A stretch of 64,000 nucleotides of DNA from Leucobacter aridicollis (GTDB lineage: Bacteria; Actinomycetota; Actinomycetes; Actinomycetales; Microbacteriaceae), in contig NZ_CP075339.1 of NCBI RefSeq assembly GCF_024399335.1, positions 1,116,001-1,180,000 on the forward strand, read 5' to 3'. The position numbers were made by a program, and so were the translations under genes. Shown in pieces: positions 45,507 through 55,101 of this stretch (position 1 is its first letter; each line of letters begins with the position of its first letter). The notes beneath the pieces are model-generated. The model searched no databases. It was not told where the DNA came from and saw only the letters and a list, made by a program, of their open reading frames with translations.

Positions 45507-46418
45507 GTGGCCTCGCGCACTCCCGAATACCTCGGGGAGCCGACTCTCGGACAGGTCATGCGGCGGCCCCAGTGGATCGCCGCGCTTCTGCTCGCGATGG
45601 TTGTCGCGGCTGTGTTCGCCTGGCTCGGGCAGTGGCAAATGGGCAACGCGATCCGCGACAACGTTGACGACCTCACTGCAACTGAGACCGTCCGCCCGAT
45701 CGATACGCTCACCGAGCCGATCGCCGGCATCCCAGAGATCGCCGCGGGCGCTGTCGTCTCGGTTAAAGGGACGTTCGTGCCGGGTGACTTCTCAGTCATC
45801 GGCGAGCGGATGAACCAGGGAGCCGACGAGAGCGCAGAGCGTCGGCAGGGAGCCTGGGTCGTTGGGCACCTCGTACGCACCGAGCTCGACGACGCAAGCC
45901 TTGCCGTCGCAGTTGGTTGGGCGCCGAGCGAGGCTGAGGCGCAGCGCGCGGTTGAGCGGTTGAGCCAGCTCCCGGAGGCAGAACGGGCGCTCGAGGGTCG
46001 CTACCTACCGGCCGAAGCGCCCGAGATTCCGAGGCCAGACGCCGATTCGCGCTACATGCGAACGATGGTTCCCGCGTTTCTCGCAAATGAGTGGGAACAG
46101 GTTCCCACAGGCCCGATCTACGGGGGATACCTCGTGCTGCACGATGCCGCACAGGCACCCGACCTTGCGAGCGTTGGCCTCGAGCCAATTGACTCTGTCG
46201 CGCCGAGCGCGCCCGAGAAGGTGAGCTGGCTGAACGTCTTCTACGCCATCGAGTGGGTGGTGTTCGCGGGCGTCGCACTGTTCCTGTGGTACCGCCTTGC
46301 GCGTGACGCGTGGGAGAAGGAACACGAGATCCTGATCCTCACGGCCGAGGCCGAGGCCGAGGCCGAGGCAGCCGCAGCAGAATCCGCCGGTGACTCCGGC
46401 GCAACGCCCAAACCATAG
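45507..46418 (+). CDS. SURF1 family protein
   Basis: Cytochrome oxidase assembly factor family; a haem-related assembly role is expected. It is 303 aa with a transmembrane helix at about 25-45 (WIAALLLAMVVAAVFAWLGQWQ), a long outer domain (VVSVKGTFVPGDFSVIGERM, GGYLVLHD), and a second helix near 245-265 (FYAIEWVVFAGVALFLWYRLA). The last 35 residues are an Ala/Glu repeat coded by tandem GAGGCC units. GTG at 45507, 2 nt after guaB3. Confidence 0.85.
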   Translation: MASRTPEYLGEPTLGQVMRRPQWIAALLLAMVVAAVFAWLGQWQMGNAIRDNVDDLTATETVRPIDTLTEPIAGIPEIAAGAVVSVKGTFVPGDFSVIGERMNQGADESAERRQGAWVVGHLVRTELDDASLAVAVGWAPSEAEAQRAVERLSQLPEAERALEGRYLPAEAPEIPRPDADSRYMRTMVPAFLANEWEQVPTGPIYGGYLVLHDAAQAPDLASVGLEPIDSVAPSAPEKVSWLNVFYAIEWVVFAGVALFLWYRLARDAWEKEHEILILTAEAEAEAEAAAAESAGDSGATPKP

Positions 46419-46428
46419 AATGGAAGCC

Positions 46429-46917
46429 ATGCAACTCCAGCCCAAGCCCGAGGACTACCCACGTATTCGCCGCTCGCTGCGCGTCTACAAGGTGACCTCG
46501 GTCATCACCGGAATTATGCTCCTGCTGCTCTGCGCGGTCATGGTCATGAAGTACGCGTTCAAGGTTGAGTTGTTCCTGTTCACCCCGAATGGTGTCGCCG
46601 AGTTTCTGCCGACGATCCCGAAGGGGCAGGAAGCCGAGTTCGTTCGCGAGGGCTTCGACCTCTTCAAAGCGATCCTCATCGCTCACGGCTGGTTCTACGT
46701 GGTGTACCTCATTGCGAACTTCATGCTCTGGAGCCCGATGCGCTGGAACTTTGCGAAATTCTTGCTGCTCGCGCTCGGCGGCGTGATCCCGTTTCTCTCA
46801 TTCATCCTCGAAGGGCGCATTGCCCGCGAGGTGACACAGTTTTTGGATGCGAAGGAGTCGGCGATCGCCGACTCTGCAGCATCCGCTGACCCAGATCGCC
46901 AGGAAGGCAAAGCATGA
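46429..46917 (+). CDS. DUF3817 domain membrane protein
   Basis: Function unknown. It is 162 aa from the ATG at 46429. TAGAAT (46416-46421) lies 7 nt upstream and could give a leaderless transcript inside the surf1 operon; the ATG at 46420 is an alternative. Three helices: [42 protein letters not shown] and [21 protein letters not shown], with the DUF3817 feature H-G-x-x-Y. Overlaps guaA by 4 nt, a conserved actinobacterial pairing. Confidence 0.87.
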   Translation: MQLQPKPEDYPRIRRSLRVYKVTSVITGIMLLLLCAVMVMKYAFKVELFLFTPNGVAEFLPTIPKGQEAEFVREGFDLFKAILIAHGWFYVVYLIANFMLWSPMRWNFAKFLLLALGGVIPFLSFILEGRIAREVTQFLDAKESAIADSAASADPDRQEGKA

Positions 46918-48497
46918 CAGAAGTAGCGCACGATGGGCATCGGCCCGTCCTCGTCGTTGATTTTGGTGCGCAGTACGCGCAGCTGATCGCCAGGCGTGTG
47001 CGCGAGGCCGGGGTGTACTCCGAACTCGTTCCGCACACAATCAGCGCAGACGAGGTCCGCGCGAAGAACCCCGCGGGTCTTGTGCTCTCGGGCGGCCCGT
47101 CGTCAGTGTACGAGGAGGGGGCGCCGGCATTTGACGACGCGATCTTCGATCTCGGCATCCCGACGCTCGGCATTTGCTACGGCTTCCAGGTCATGGCGCG
47201 CGCCCTCGGCGGTACTGTCGGCAACACTGGCGACCGCGAGTATGGCTCCACCGAGGCGAAGGTTCTCGGCGATGGCGGGGCGATCCTCGGTGGACAGCCT
47301 GTTGATCAGCTCGTCTGGATGAGCCATGGAGACGCCGTTCAGCAGGCGCCTCAGGGATTTGATGTGCTCGCAAGCACTGACGTCACCCCTGTCGCAGCCT
47401 TCGGATCGCCGGAACGCAAGATGTACGGCGTGCAGTGGCACCCAGAGGTGAAGCACTCCGAGCATGGCCAGCGCATCCTCGAGAACTTCCTGCACACAGT
47501 TGCCGGCATCCCTGCCGACTGGAACGCTGGCAACGTCATCGCGGAGCAGATCGAGGCAATTCGAGCGCAGGTCGGCAACGCCCGCGTGATCTCGGCGCTC
47601 TCGGGCGGCGTAGACTCGGCTGTCTCCACCGCACTCGTGCACGAGGCGATTGGCGATCAGCTCACCGCAGTGTTCGTTGACCACGGACTGCTGCGCAAGG
47701 GCGAGCGCGAGCAGGTCGAGCGCGACTACGTTGCATCGACTGGCGTGCGGCTCATCACGGTTGACGCCGCCGACATCTTCCTGGGGCATCTCGCTGGGGT
47801 CACCGACCCCGAAGAGAAGCGCAAGATCATCGGCCGCGAGTTCATTCGCGCGTTCGAGAAGGTGCAGCTCGACCTCGTTGCCGAAGCAAAGGCCGAGGGC
47901 GAGCCCATCAAGTTCCTCGTGCAGGGCACACTCTACCCAGACGTTGTAGAGTCGGGCGGCGGCGCAGGCACCGCGAACATCAAGAGCCATCACAACGTTG
48001 GCGGGCTGCCGGAGGATCTCGACTTCGAGCTCATCGAGCCGCTGCGTGCGCTGTTCAAGGACGAGGTTCGGGCAATCGGCCGCGAGCTCGGCCTGCCCGA
48101 GGCAATCGTTGGCCGTCAGCCGTTCCCCGGCCCTGGCCTCGGAATTCGTATCGTCGGCGAGGTCACTCGCGAGCGTCTCGACATCCTTCGTGAAGCAGAC
48201 GCTATCGCGCGCGCTGAGCTCACCGCAGCCGGCCTTGACGACTCGATCTGGCAGTGCCCTGTCGTGCTGCTCGCCGATGTCCGCTCCGTCGGCGTCCAGG
48301 GCGATGGTCGTACCTACGGTCACCCAATCGTGCTGCGCCCCGTCTCGAGCGAGGACGCGATGACCGCTGACTGGACCCGGGTGCCGTACGACGTGCTCGC
48401 GCGCATCTCGAACAAGATCACGAACCAGGTGCCCGACGTGAACCGCGTCGTGCTCGACGTCACGTCGAAGCCGCCTGGGACGATTGAGTGGGAGTAG
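46914..48497 (+). CDS. guaA: GMP synthase (glutamine-hydrolysing)
   Basis: Aminates XMP to GMP. It is 527 aa. Class I glutaminase with [11 protein letters not shown] (nucleophile Cys near 87) and [10 protein letters not shown] (His/Glu); ATP pyrophosphatase P-loop [11 protein letters not shown] near 233; C-terminal dimer domain with [17 protein letters not shown] and [20 protein letters not shown] at 46914. Completes the guanine pathway begun by guaB in this window. Confidence 0.97.
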   Translation: MTEVAHDGHRPVLVVDFGAQYAQLIARRVREAGVYSELVPHTISADEVRAKNPAGLVLSGGPSSVYEEGAPAFDDAIFDLGIPTLGICYGFQVMARALGGTVGNTGDREYGSTEAKVLGDGGAILGGQPVDQLVWMSHGDAVQQAPQGFDVLASTDVTPVAAFGSPERKMYGVQWHPEVKHSEHGQRILENFLHTVAGIPADWNAGNVIAEQIEAIRAQVGNARVISALSGGVDSAVSTALVHEAIGDQLTAVFVDHGLLRKGEREQVERDYVASTGVRLITVDAADIFLGHLAGVTDPEEKRKIIGREFIRAFEKVQLDLVAEAKAEGEPIKFLVQGTLYPDVVESGGGAGTANIKSHHNVGGLPEDLDFELIEPLRALFKDEVRAIGRELGLPEAIVGRQPFPGPGLGIRIVGEVTRERLDILREADAIARAELTAAGLDDSIWQCPVVLLADVRSVGVQGDGRTYGHPIVLRPVSSEDAMTADWTRVPYDVLARISNKITNQVPDVNRVVLDVTSKPPGTIEWE

Positions 48498-48523
48498 TCC
48501 CGGGCGTGACGCAGTAGCCCGAA

Positions 48524-48545
48524 GATCTGCGATGTGAATGCCGGG
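48524..48545 (+). repeat. palindromic-element fragment at the guaA terminator
   Basis: ATCTGCGATGTGAATGCCGG (48525-48544) matches the left arm of the elements at 29.7 and 29.9 kb (ATCTGCGATGTCAATGCCGG) at 19 of 20 positions. It merges directly into the terminator stem. Confidence 0.75.
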
Positions 48546-48571
48546 TGCGCCTTGCACCCGGCATTCGTTTT
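48536..48571 (+). terminator. Rho-independent terminator after guaA
   Basis: GAATGCCGGGTGC (48536-48548) and its complement (48554-48566) form a perfect 13-bp stem with a GCCTT loop, then GTTTT. The left arm is shared with the dispersed palindromic element. Confidence 0.9.
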
Positions 48572-48662
48572 GCCTATTGCATTGCGTGTGTCTGATGCCG
48601 GCCGCTGAGGTTCTGCCGCATGTTCGCTGCCAACACGTGGCATAACCTGCGACACTTGAGGT

Positions 48663-49805
48663 GTGCTAGATATGCAAAACGGTCGCGTAGCGGTCTACCT
48701 CGACTTCGACAACATCGTGCTCTCGTGGTACGACCGAGTGCACGGCCGGAACTCGTTCTCACGTGACAGACAACACATTGCTGAGGGCGATCGCAGCCCA
48801 GAGATCGCCGCTCGGCTCGAGGCCGCGGTCGTCGACGTCGGTGCGATCATCGACTACGCATCATCGTTTGGCACGCTCGTGCTGACGCGAGCATACGCTG
48901 ACTGGTCCGCGCCCATGAACGCGGAGTACAGGTCGCAGCTCGTTGCACGCGCTGTCGATCTTGTGCAGCTGTTTCCGGCTGCTGCATACGCGAAGAACGG
49001 CGCCGACATTCGACTCGCGGTCGACACCGTCGAAGACATGTTTCGCCTCGAAGATCTCACTCACGTGATCATCGTCGCAGGCGACTCGGACTACGTGCCG
49101 CTCGCGCAGCGTTGCAAACGCCTCGGCCGGTACGTCGTCGGGGTGGGCGTCGCTGGCTCGACGGCAAAGTCCCTCGCCGCCGCGTGCGACGAGTTCACGA
49201 GCTACGACTCGCTGCCTGGCGTCCAGCCACCACGGCAGCGCGGCGACGACGAGAAGGCGAGGCGCGGTCGGGGGAGCTCGAAGCGCGGGGGTGCAACGGG
49301 CGCGACCGACAAGCATGCCGCAGACCTCGCCGTGGGAACTGCGGCTGACACCGCCAGCAACGAACCGGCGTCAGGGGCCGTGATCGACTCAGCTTCGGAT
49401 CAGGTCTCCGCGCCTGCCGAGGCGAGCCGCTCGGGGAGCAAACGTAGCTCGGCGGTGAAGCAGAGCCAACCGACTCGAAAGGCCGCCTCAGAACCCCACG
49501 CCACAGACGCCGATGGCCTCGACGAAGACACGCTCGACTCGGAGTTTGAGAGTGAAGAAGAGCGGGATATTGCGGTCACCGGCCTCCTGATCCGCGCGTT
49601 GTGGCTCAGCCAAGACACCGACGACTCGGGCTGGCTGTACAGTTCGGCAGTGAAGCAGCAGATGCGCCGGATGGACCCGTCGTTCAACGAGAAGGCGCTC
49701 GGGTTCCGTTCGTTCTCCGACTTCCTGCGCTCGCGCTCCGACGTCGTCGAGCTCGAGGAGAGCGGGCACGAGCGGCTCGTGCGCCTCGCGGACCAGTCGG
49801 AGTAG
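48663..49805 (+). CDS. NYN domain plus LOTUS/OST-HTH protein
   Basis: Putative RNA-binding ribonuclease. It is 380 aa (or 377 from the ATG at 48672). The N-terminal NYN/PIN-like fold has acidic residues in VAVYLDFDNIVLSWYD, ADIRLAVDTVEDMF and HVIIVAGDSDYVPLAQRCKRLGR (about 135-155), as expected for a metal-dependent nuclease. A 120-residue disordered Ala/Ser/Thr linker leads to a LOTUS-like winged helix (about 305-375) with DDSGWLYSSAVKQQMRRMDPSFNEKALGFRSFSDFL. GACACT lies 6 nt before the GTG, so it may be leaderless. Confidence 0.85.
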   Translation: MLDMQNGRVAVYLDFDNIVLSWYDRVHGRNSFSRDRQHIAEGDRSPEIAARLEAAVVDVGAIIDYASSFGTLVLTRAYADWSAPMNAEYRSQLVARAVDLVQLFPAAAYAKNGADIRLAVDTVEDMFRLEDLTHVIIVAGDSDYVPLAQRCKRLGRYVVGVGVAGSTAKSLAAACDEFTSYDSLPGVQPPRQRGDDEKARRGRGSSKRGGATGATDKHAADLAVGTAADTASNEPASGAVIDSASDQVSAPAEASRSGSKRSSAVKQSQPTRKAASEPHATDADGLDEDTLDSEFESEEERDIAVTGLLIRALWLSQDTDDSGWLYSSAVKQQMRRMDPSFNEKALGFRSFSDFLRSRSDVVELEESGHERLVRLADQSE

Positions 49806-49826
49806 CGCACGCGAAGCCTCGGGCGG

Positions 49827-50816
49827 CTAGTTGAACGCGCGCTCGTCGACGAGTCCGGCCGAGACGAGATCCTGCCAGAGGGCGTCTGCAACCGTCTTCT
49901 CGTAGCGCGCGACAGTATCGGGAATATGGCCCTGGCGCGACGCTCCGACGACGACGGAAGCCACGCTGGGCTGCCGCAGCGCGAACGCGAGGGCCGCATC
50001 GGGGAGCGAGACGCCGTGCAGTTCGCAGACGTCGGCGAGCGCGTTCGTGCGCGCGACGAGCTCGGCGGGGGCGGCAGCATAGTTGTACTGCGCGTCGGGA
50101 GCGGGGCGAGGGGTCGCGAGTAGGCCGGAGTTGTAGACGCCGGCGACCACGACCGAAGCATGTGCAGCCCGAGCGGCAGGGAACAGGTCGGCGAGCGAGG
50201 CTTGCTCGAGCAGCGTGAATCTTCCCGCCACCATCACCAGGTCAGCGTCACCCTCGGTGATGAACCGGGCGAGCATGGCGGACTGGTTCATGCCTGCGCC
50301 GAAGCTTGTGATGGTGCCCTCGTCGCGGAGCCGGCGTAGCGCTGGAACTGCTCCCGAGATTGCCTCATCCCAGTGCTCGTCAGGATCGTGAATGAACGCG
50401 ATGTCGATCCTGTCGAGCCCGAGGCGCTCCAGGCTCTCCTCAACCGAGGTCAGCACGCCCGCCTCGCTGTAGTCGAGCAGCCGTCGCTTCGTCGCTGGGA
50501 CCGCGAATCCCTCGGTGTCCTCGCCGGTTCCACCGGGATTTGGGCGAATCAGGCGGCCGACTTTCGTGGCGACGACGTATTCCTCGCGTGGGTACCGGCG
50601 AAGGGCGGCGCCGAGGCGCTCCTCGGAGAGGCCGAGGCCGTAGTGCGGGGCAGTGTCGAAGAACCGAATGCCGGCGTCCCACGCTGCGTCAACGATCTCA
50701 TCGACAGTCGAATCGGGCATCGCTCGGTACAGATTGCCGAACTGTGCGCCGCCGAGGCCGAGCTCGGTCAGTTCCAGGCCAGTGCGCGTGATCCGGCGGG
50801 AAATGTTGGGGCTCAT
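49827..50816 (-). CDS. aldo/keto reductase (L-fucose/aldose dehydrogenase-like)
   Basis: NAD(P)-dependent oxidoreductase, probably oxidising an aldose to its lactone. It is 329 aa. AKR features are AAWDAGIRFFDTAPHYGLGLSEERLG (catalytic Asp and Tyr), KVGR (Lys), and DRIDIAFIHDPDEH (His region); the length and LGLGGAQFGNLYRA start are close to D-threo-aldose/L-fucose dehydrogenases. Its start overlaps the stop of the lactonase gene by 4 nt, which supports a shared pathway. Confidence 0.85.
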   Translation of the reverse strand: MSPNISRRITRTGLELTELGLGGAQFGNLYRAMPDSTVDEIVDAAWDAGIRFFDTAPHYGLGLSEERLGAALRRYPREEYVVATKVGRLIRPNPGGTGEDTEGFAVPATKRRLLDYSEAGVLTSVEESLERLGLDRIDIAFIHDPDEHWDEAISGAVPALRRLRDEGTITSFGAGMNQSAMLARFITEGDADLVMVAGRFTLLEQASLADLFPAARAAHASVVVAGVYNSGLLATPRPAPDAQYNYAAAPAELVARTNALADVCELHGVSLPDAALAFALRQPSVASVVVGASRQGHIPDTVARYEKTVADALWQDLVSAGLVDERAFN

Positions 50817-51742
50817 GAGATCCTTTGCGAGCTGTCGCGGCCGGCGGCCGAGCGGGTGGGGGTGCTGTCCGTGCGGATGGATTCGTCAATCGCCGCTGCG
50901 AGACCGCTGTACCAGGATCGGGCGGTCCCTGCCCATACCGCAGCTTGCTCAGCGGGGCTCAGTTGGGCGAGGAAGTTCTCGGTGATGGCGACGGCGTCTG
51001 CATAGCCTCCTCCAAGGACGCTGACCGGCCAGTCGCTGCCAAACATCATGCGATTGGGCCCGAACGCCGTGAGCGCAACGCTCCCATATGGGGCGAGCCG
51101 CTCCGCCGTCATCTTGCGTCCGTCGAATGTGAGAAAGCCCGAGAGCTTGCAGGCAACAAGATCGTGGGCGGCGATCGCGGTAATCGCCCGCTCCCACTCG
51201 GTGAAGTCCGCGTTGCGCAGCGTTGGCTTCGCCAGGTGATTGACGATCATGCGGGTCTCCGGATTCGCTGCCGCGAGCCGCTCCGCCGCCCGCAGGTTGG
51301 CGGGGGCGAGCAGCAGGTCGAGCGTGAGGTTGCGATCGCCGAGCGCCCGGGCGAGATTGTGGACTGGCGGGGAGTCGAGGTAGTCAGGGTCGGGATTGTG
51401 CTCACCAGCGACGCGCACGCCGGTGAGGTGCTCGCCGCCGGTCCCTTCACGGAGGGCGTCGAGCTTCGCGCCCGCTGCGCCCGTGTCGGTATCGATGTCG
51501 ATCCATCCGACGACTGCGGCCAGACGCGCATCCTCCGCAGCGAGTGCAAGTACTTCTGGTGTCTCCGCGGGGTCTGGCACTGTCTGGACAAACACTCCGT
51601 GAGTGACCCCGGCAGGGGCGGCGGTTGTCGCCCAGTCATCCGCGGTATATGGGCCCCCGATGACGACCTGGGTTGCCTCGTCCATCCAGCTCTGACGCCG
51701 CACTGTCTGATCCCACAGGTGGTGGTGTGCGTCGATTCTCAT
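50813..51742 (-). CDS. amidohydrolase family 2, probable aldonolactonase
   Basis: Likely opens a sugar lactone (L-fucono- or L-rhamnono-lactonase-like) made by the neighbouring reductase. It is 309 aa from the ATG at 51742 with GGAGGATC upstream. Metal-site residues: MRIDAHHHLWD (H-x-H), RMIVNHLAKP (His near 180) and MMFGSDWPV (Asp near 253), all as in the family. First gene of the operon; upstream is a TATCGTG-based operator. Confidence 0.87.
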   Translation of the reverse strand: MRIDAHHHLWDQTVRRQSWMDEATQVVIGGPYTADDWATTAAPAGVTHGVFVQTVPDPAETPEVLALAAEDARLAAVVGWIDIDTDTGAAGAKLDALREGTGGEHLTGVRVAGEHNPDPDYLDSPPVHNLARALGDRNLTLDLLLAPANLRAAERLAAANPETRMIVNHLAKPTLRNADFTEWERAITAIAAHDLVACKLSGFLTFDGRKMTAERLAPYGSVALTAFGPNRMMFGSDWPVSVLGGGYADAVAITENFLAQLSPAEQAAVWAGTARSWYSGLAAAIDESIRTDSTPTRSAAGRDSSQRIS

Positions 51743-51778
51743 CGTTGATCCTCCGTGCATGTGTGGTCGCCGTTGGGG

Positions 51779-51819
51779 CACGATACACACAATATCGTGT
51801 ATTGAATCAGCATATCGTG
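51779..51819. promoter_or_regulatory. operator of the lactonase-reductase operon
   Basis: CACGATA (51779-51785) and TATCGTG (51793-51799) form an inverted repeat with a 7-nt spacer. A third TATCGTG lies at 51813-51819, one helical repeat pair (20 bp) further. Located 37-77 nt upstream of the lactonase ATG. No regulator gene is adjacent. Confidence 0.65.
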
Positions 51820-51893
51820 CAGGATTCTCGTGGGGCTGGCGAAACGGGCGGGGCGAGGTGAATTTGTGCGCGGCAGGCTTGCGGGCGGAAAGA

Positions 51894-51930
51894 CAACGGT
51901 GGCCCGGAGGAAAACTCCGGGCCACCGTTG
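51894..51930 (-). terminator. terminator of the Bax-inhibitor-like gene
   Basis: CAACGGTGGCCCGGAG and its perfect complement (16 bp) flank a 5-nt loop; TCTTTCC follows on the minus strand. It lies 32 nt after the stop at 51962. Confidence 0.85.
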
Positions 51931-51961
51931 AATCGCAGGGCCGCGAGACCCGTGGCGCGAA

Positions 51962-52780
51962 CTAGTCGCGGAAGATCGCGATGATTCGCAGGATCTCGAG
52001 GTAGAGCCATACAAGCGTGACTGTCAGGCCGAATGCGGCAGACCAACCCCACTTCTCAGGGACGCGGTTCTGCACGCCGTTCTGCACGAGCTCGAAATCC
52101 ATTACGAGCGAGTAGGCGGCGAGCAAGACTGCGAGGCCACCGATGATGAGGCCGAGAGTACCGCCGCGAAGGCCCCACGGGTCGCTGTTGATGCCGGTGA
52201 TCATCACGACGAAGTTGATGAGCGAGAACACGAGGTAGCCCGCCATCGCGATGAGCACGATCTTGGTGAGGCGCGGGCTTGTGCGCACCTTGCCGCTGCG
52301 GAACAACAGGAGGGTGACGCCGAACACTGCAAGCGTTCCGATCACTGCCTGCGAGACGATGCCCGGGAGGCGAGCCTCGAACGTGCCAGAAATCGCGCCG
52401 AGGAACAGCCCCTGCGCAGCGGCGTAGGCGATGATAAGCGGGACGCTCGGCTCCTTCTTGAAGGAGTTCACGAGACCGAGCACGAGACCAGCGATCGCGC
52501 CGGGAATCATGAGCGCTGGCATCATCCAGCCGACGGCGCCCAAGGCAAGCACGATGACGAACAGGAACACGGTCTTCGAGATCGTGTTCTCGTAGGTCAT
52601 CGGGCGATCTGACGGAGTGATGACCGGCGGCTGGCCGGCATTCGAAGCCGACTCCGCAGGCACGTCGACGCCAGGGCGGTTCGTCGCCGCCGCGGGCTGA
52701 TCGTAGATACGGTGCAGCTCCTCGGCGGTGAGGGTCTTCCCGTTCAGTGCCGGGTTGTTGCTGAGTGCAGGATTGCTCAT
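51962..52780 (-). CDS. Bax inhibitor-1/YccA family membrane protein
   Basis: Seven-helix membrane protein of the TMBIM superfamily, related to calcium-leak channels; its role in actinobacteria is unknown. It is 272 aa. A 65-residue soluble N-terminus (SNPALSNNPALNGKTLTAEELHRIYDQP) is typical of the actinobacterial branch. Membrane part from TYENTISKTVFLFVIVLALGAVGWM to VTLVWLYLEILRIIAIFRD, the characteristic C-terminus. ATG at 52780 with AAAGG upstream. Divergent from the phosphodiesterase gene. Confidence 0.92.
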   Translation of the reverse strand: MSNPALSNNPALNGKTLTAEELHRIYDQPAAATNRPGVDVPAESASNAGQPPVITPSDRPMTYENTISKTVFLFVIVLALGAVGWMMPALMIPGAIAGLVLGLVNSFKKEPSVPLIIAYAAAQGLFLGAISGTFEARLPGIVSQAVIGTLAVFGVTLLLFRSGKVRTSPRLTKIVLIAMAGYLVFSLINFVVMITGINSDPWGLRGGTLGLIIGGLAVLLAAYSLVMDFELVQNGVQNRVPEKWGWSAAFGLTVTLVWLYLEILRIIAIFRD

Positions 52781-52906
52781 TCGCTGGGACCTTTCGAAGC
52801 GTAATCGGGCAATAACTCAAGTGTATAGATTCAGCGGCTTTCGATGCTGAGACTGTGCATGATGTTCGCTCACGGCGGTGGCGCGGGAGGCCCTAGGCTT
52901 GGAGGC

Positions 52907-53947
52907 ATGTCAGAGCCCCAGGCACTCCCACTCATCATTGGGCACCGCGGTGCACCCGGGTATCGCCCTGAGCACTCTGAAGCGTCGTACAGGCTCGCGT
53001 TCGATCTTGGTGCCGACGCCGTCGAGCCTGACGTCGTCGTCACGAGCGACGGAGTGCTCGTCGTGCGCCACGAGAATGAGATCTCTGGGACCACCGACGT
53101 GGCCTCGCGAAGGGAGTTCAAGAGTCGCCGCACCACGAAGGTCGTTGACGGAGTCCGTATGACGGGGTGGTTCACTGAGGACTTCACCTGGGCCGAGCTC
53201 GCAACACTCAGGTGCGTCGAACGGCTCAAGCGCGTGCGGGCCGACAACCGTGCGTACGACGGCCAGGAGCCGATGCTGCGCCTCAGCGATGTGCTGCGCA
53301 TCGTCGACGAGGAGAGCGATCGGGGCGGGCGGCCGCTCGGCGTCGTGCTTGAGGTGAAGCACGCAGACTACTTCACATCGATCGGGTTCGACATCGCTGC
53401 GCTGATTCAAGACGAGCTCGCGCGCACGGGGTGGGCCGATCGGCCCGAGCGGCTCACGATCGAGTGCTTCGAGCTCGGCGTACTCCTGCGGCTCAGGCAG
53501 GCCGGGGTGCGTGCCAGCTACGTGTTTCTCGCCGAACGCAACGGTGCGCCCGCGGACGAGGTGGCGCACTCAGGAGAGACCGGTGTGCGCGCGAACACGT
53601 ATGAGTGGTACCGGAGTGACGCAGGGCTCGACTACCTTGCATCGCGCGTCGATGGGATTAGTGTTGACAAGGGAAGTCTCATTCGCACGAACGCAATTGG
53701 GCTTGCGGCGGGCCCCGAGGACCTCGTGGCCCGCGCTCATGCCCGAGGCCTGCTCGTCTACACCTGGACGCTCCGGCCTGAGAACAGGTACCTGAACTTG
53801 CGGTTCCACTCGTCGCTGAGCGGTGCCGAGTGGGGGGACTGGCAGTCCGAGTTCTCGCTCGTGCTGTCGTCGGGGGTCGACGGGATTTTCGTTGACCACC
53901 CAGACCTCGGCGTCGCCGCGCGCGAGGCGGAGTCAGTTGCCGACTGA
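52907..53947 (+). CDS. glycerophosphodiester phosphodiesterase
   Basis: Hydrolyses glycerophosphodiesters to glycerol-3-P and an alcohol. It is 346 aa from the ATG at 52907, which has GGAGG 1 nt upstream and TAGGCT 7 nt upstream, so leadered and leaderless starts both fit. Catalytic HRGAPGYRPEHS, AVEPDVVVTSDG and VVRHENEI (H-x-E) are visible, then VVLEVKHADYF and GIFVDHPDLG. Its 3' end overlaps ansA tail-to-tail by 15 bp. Confidence 0.92.
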   Translation: MSEPQALPLIIGHRGAPGYRPEHSEASYRLAFDLGADAVEPDVVVTSDGVLVVRHENEISGTTDVASRREFKSRRTTKVVDGVRMTGWFTEDFTWAELATLRCVERLKRVRADNRAYDGQEPMLRLSDVLRIVDEESDRGGRPLGVVLEVKHADYFTSIGFDIAALIQDELARTGWADRPERLTIECFELGVLLRLRQAGVRASYVFLAERNGAPADEVAHSGETGVRANTYEWYRSDAGLDYLASRVDGISVDKGSLIRTNAIGLAAGPEDLVARAHARGLLVYTWTLRPENRYLNLRFHSSLSGAEWGDWQSEFSLVLSSGVDGIFVDHPDLGVAAREAESVAD

Positions 53948-55000
53948 CCCGGCGCGGGCCGAAGCCGGACGTCGCGACGGCTCGACGCACTCGCCGATGA
54001 GATTCATGGGCATGAGATGCGCAATCTCTTCGGTGGTGAAGCCGCGATCCAGCAGGTAGCCAAGCTTCGCGATTGACGCCTCGACTGTGAGGTCTGCGCC
54101 CGCAATGACGCCCGCTGCTGCAAGCTGTCGGCCCACCGCGTAGCGGTCAGTATCGACGCTACCAAGCGCGCACTGGGTGATCGCGACGACAGGCATGCGG
54201 TCGCTAATGCTCCGCAGCGCATCCTTCATCCCCGGCTTCGACATTGGCGCGTTGCCTGCACCGTAGCACTCGAGCACCAGGGCAGCGGTGCCTGTCGAAG
54301 CGAGCGCGAGGAGATCTGCTGCCGCTAGACCCGGAGTGAAACGGATCGCGGTAACTCGGGCGTGGTCGGCGCGCACGAGCGGCGCGTCCTCGGGGCTGCC
54401 GGGAAGCCCGCGCGGTGCACCGCCGAGCTCGCGCTCAGCGCGGAACGCAGTGAGGGCCTCAGCGTCTGCCTTTGTGACGCGCACCGCGGGCAGGATCTTG
54501 CCCCCGAACGCGACCGCCACCGGGGCGGACGGGTTCGCCTGGGTGACCGCGCGGATCGCGAGCTGCAGATTATCGAAGGCGTCGGTGGGCCTGGCGCCGT
54601 GCGCGAACTGACTGCCTGTCACGACAACAGGCACCCCGAGTCCCGATAGTTCAAACGCGAGCCGCGACGCAGTGTAGGCGAGGGTGTCAGTGCCATGCGT
54701 GACGACGACGCCGCTCGCCCGCATCGCGCCCACCCGGGCGCGGAGTGCGCGAGCGATCTTCGGGGCCGTCTCTTCGTCGGCGTTCGCACTGTCGATCGCA
54801 GGTTGGAGCTGGTTCACACGTGCGCGATACCCGAACCGTGAAGCGACCCTGTCGGCACGTTCCTCGAGGACCTCGAGGAACGTGGGGTCTGGTTCGAGCC
54901 CGCTCCCAACGTCATGCATCCCGATCGTGCCGCCTGTGGCGAAAATGAGGATCGTGGGAAGCTCGGGCGGTGTCTTGCGCATCCAACCATTGTCTCGCAT
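53933..55000 (-). CDS. ansA: L-asparaginase, type I
   Basis: Hydrolyses asparagine to aspartate and ammonia. It is 355 aa. First catalytic Thr in LIFATGGTIGM (about residue 24), second triad in VVVTHGTDTLAYTASRLAF (about 98-105), then KILPAVRVTKADAEALTAF. The ATG at 55000 has GGAGA upstream; the ATG at 54982 is an alternative. Convergent overlap with the phosphodiesterase gene, and a 101-bp divergent gap to pcrA. Confidence 0.9.
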   Translation of the reverse strand: MRDNGWMRKTPPELPTILIFATGGTIGMHDVGSGLEPDPTFLEVLEERADRVASRFGYRARVNQLQPAIDSANADEETAPKIARALRARVGAMRASGVVVTHGTDTLAYTASRLAFELSGLGVPVVVTGSQFAHGARPTDAFDNLQLAIRAVTQANPSAPVAVAFGGKILPAVRVTKADAEALTAFRAERELGGAPRGLPGSPEDAPLVRADHARVTAIRFTPGLAAADLLALASTGTAALVLECYGAGNAPMSKPGMKDALRSISDRMPVVAITQCALGSVDTDRYAVGRQLAAAGVIAGADLTVEASIAKLGYLLDRGFTTEEIAHLMPMNLIGECVEPSRRPASARAGSVGN

Positions 55001-55101
55001 CGGCAGGTTCTCCGTGAGCGCGCCGGGAATTGCGAGCCAGGGGGCCTCGGTTCTGCGCGAGGTGCCGCAACGTCTGAGGCCCCGCCTACACTAGAGAGAC
55101 G

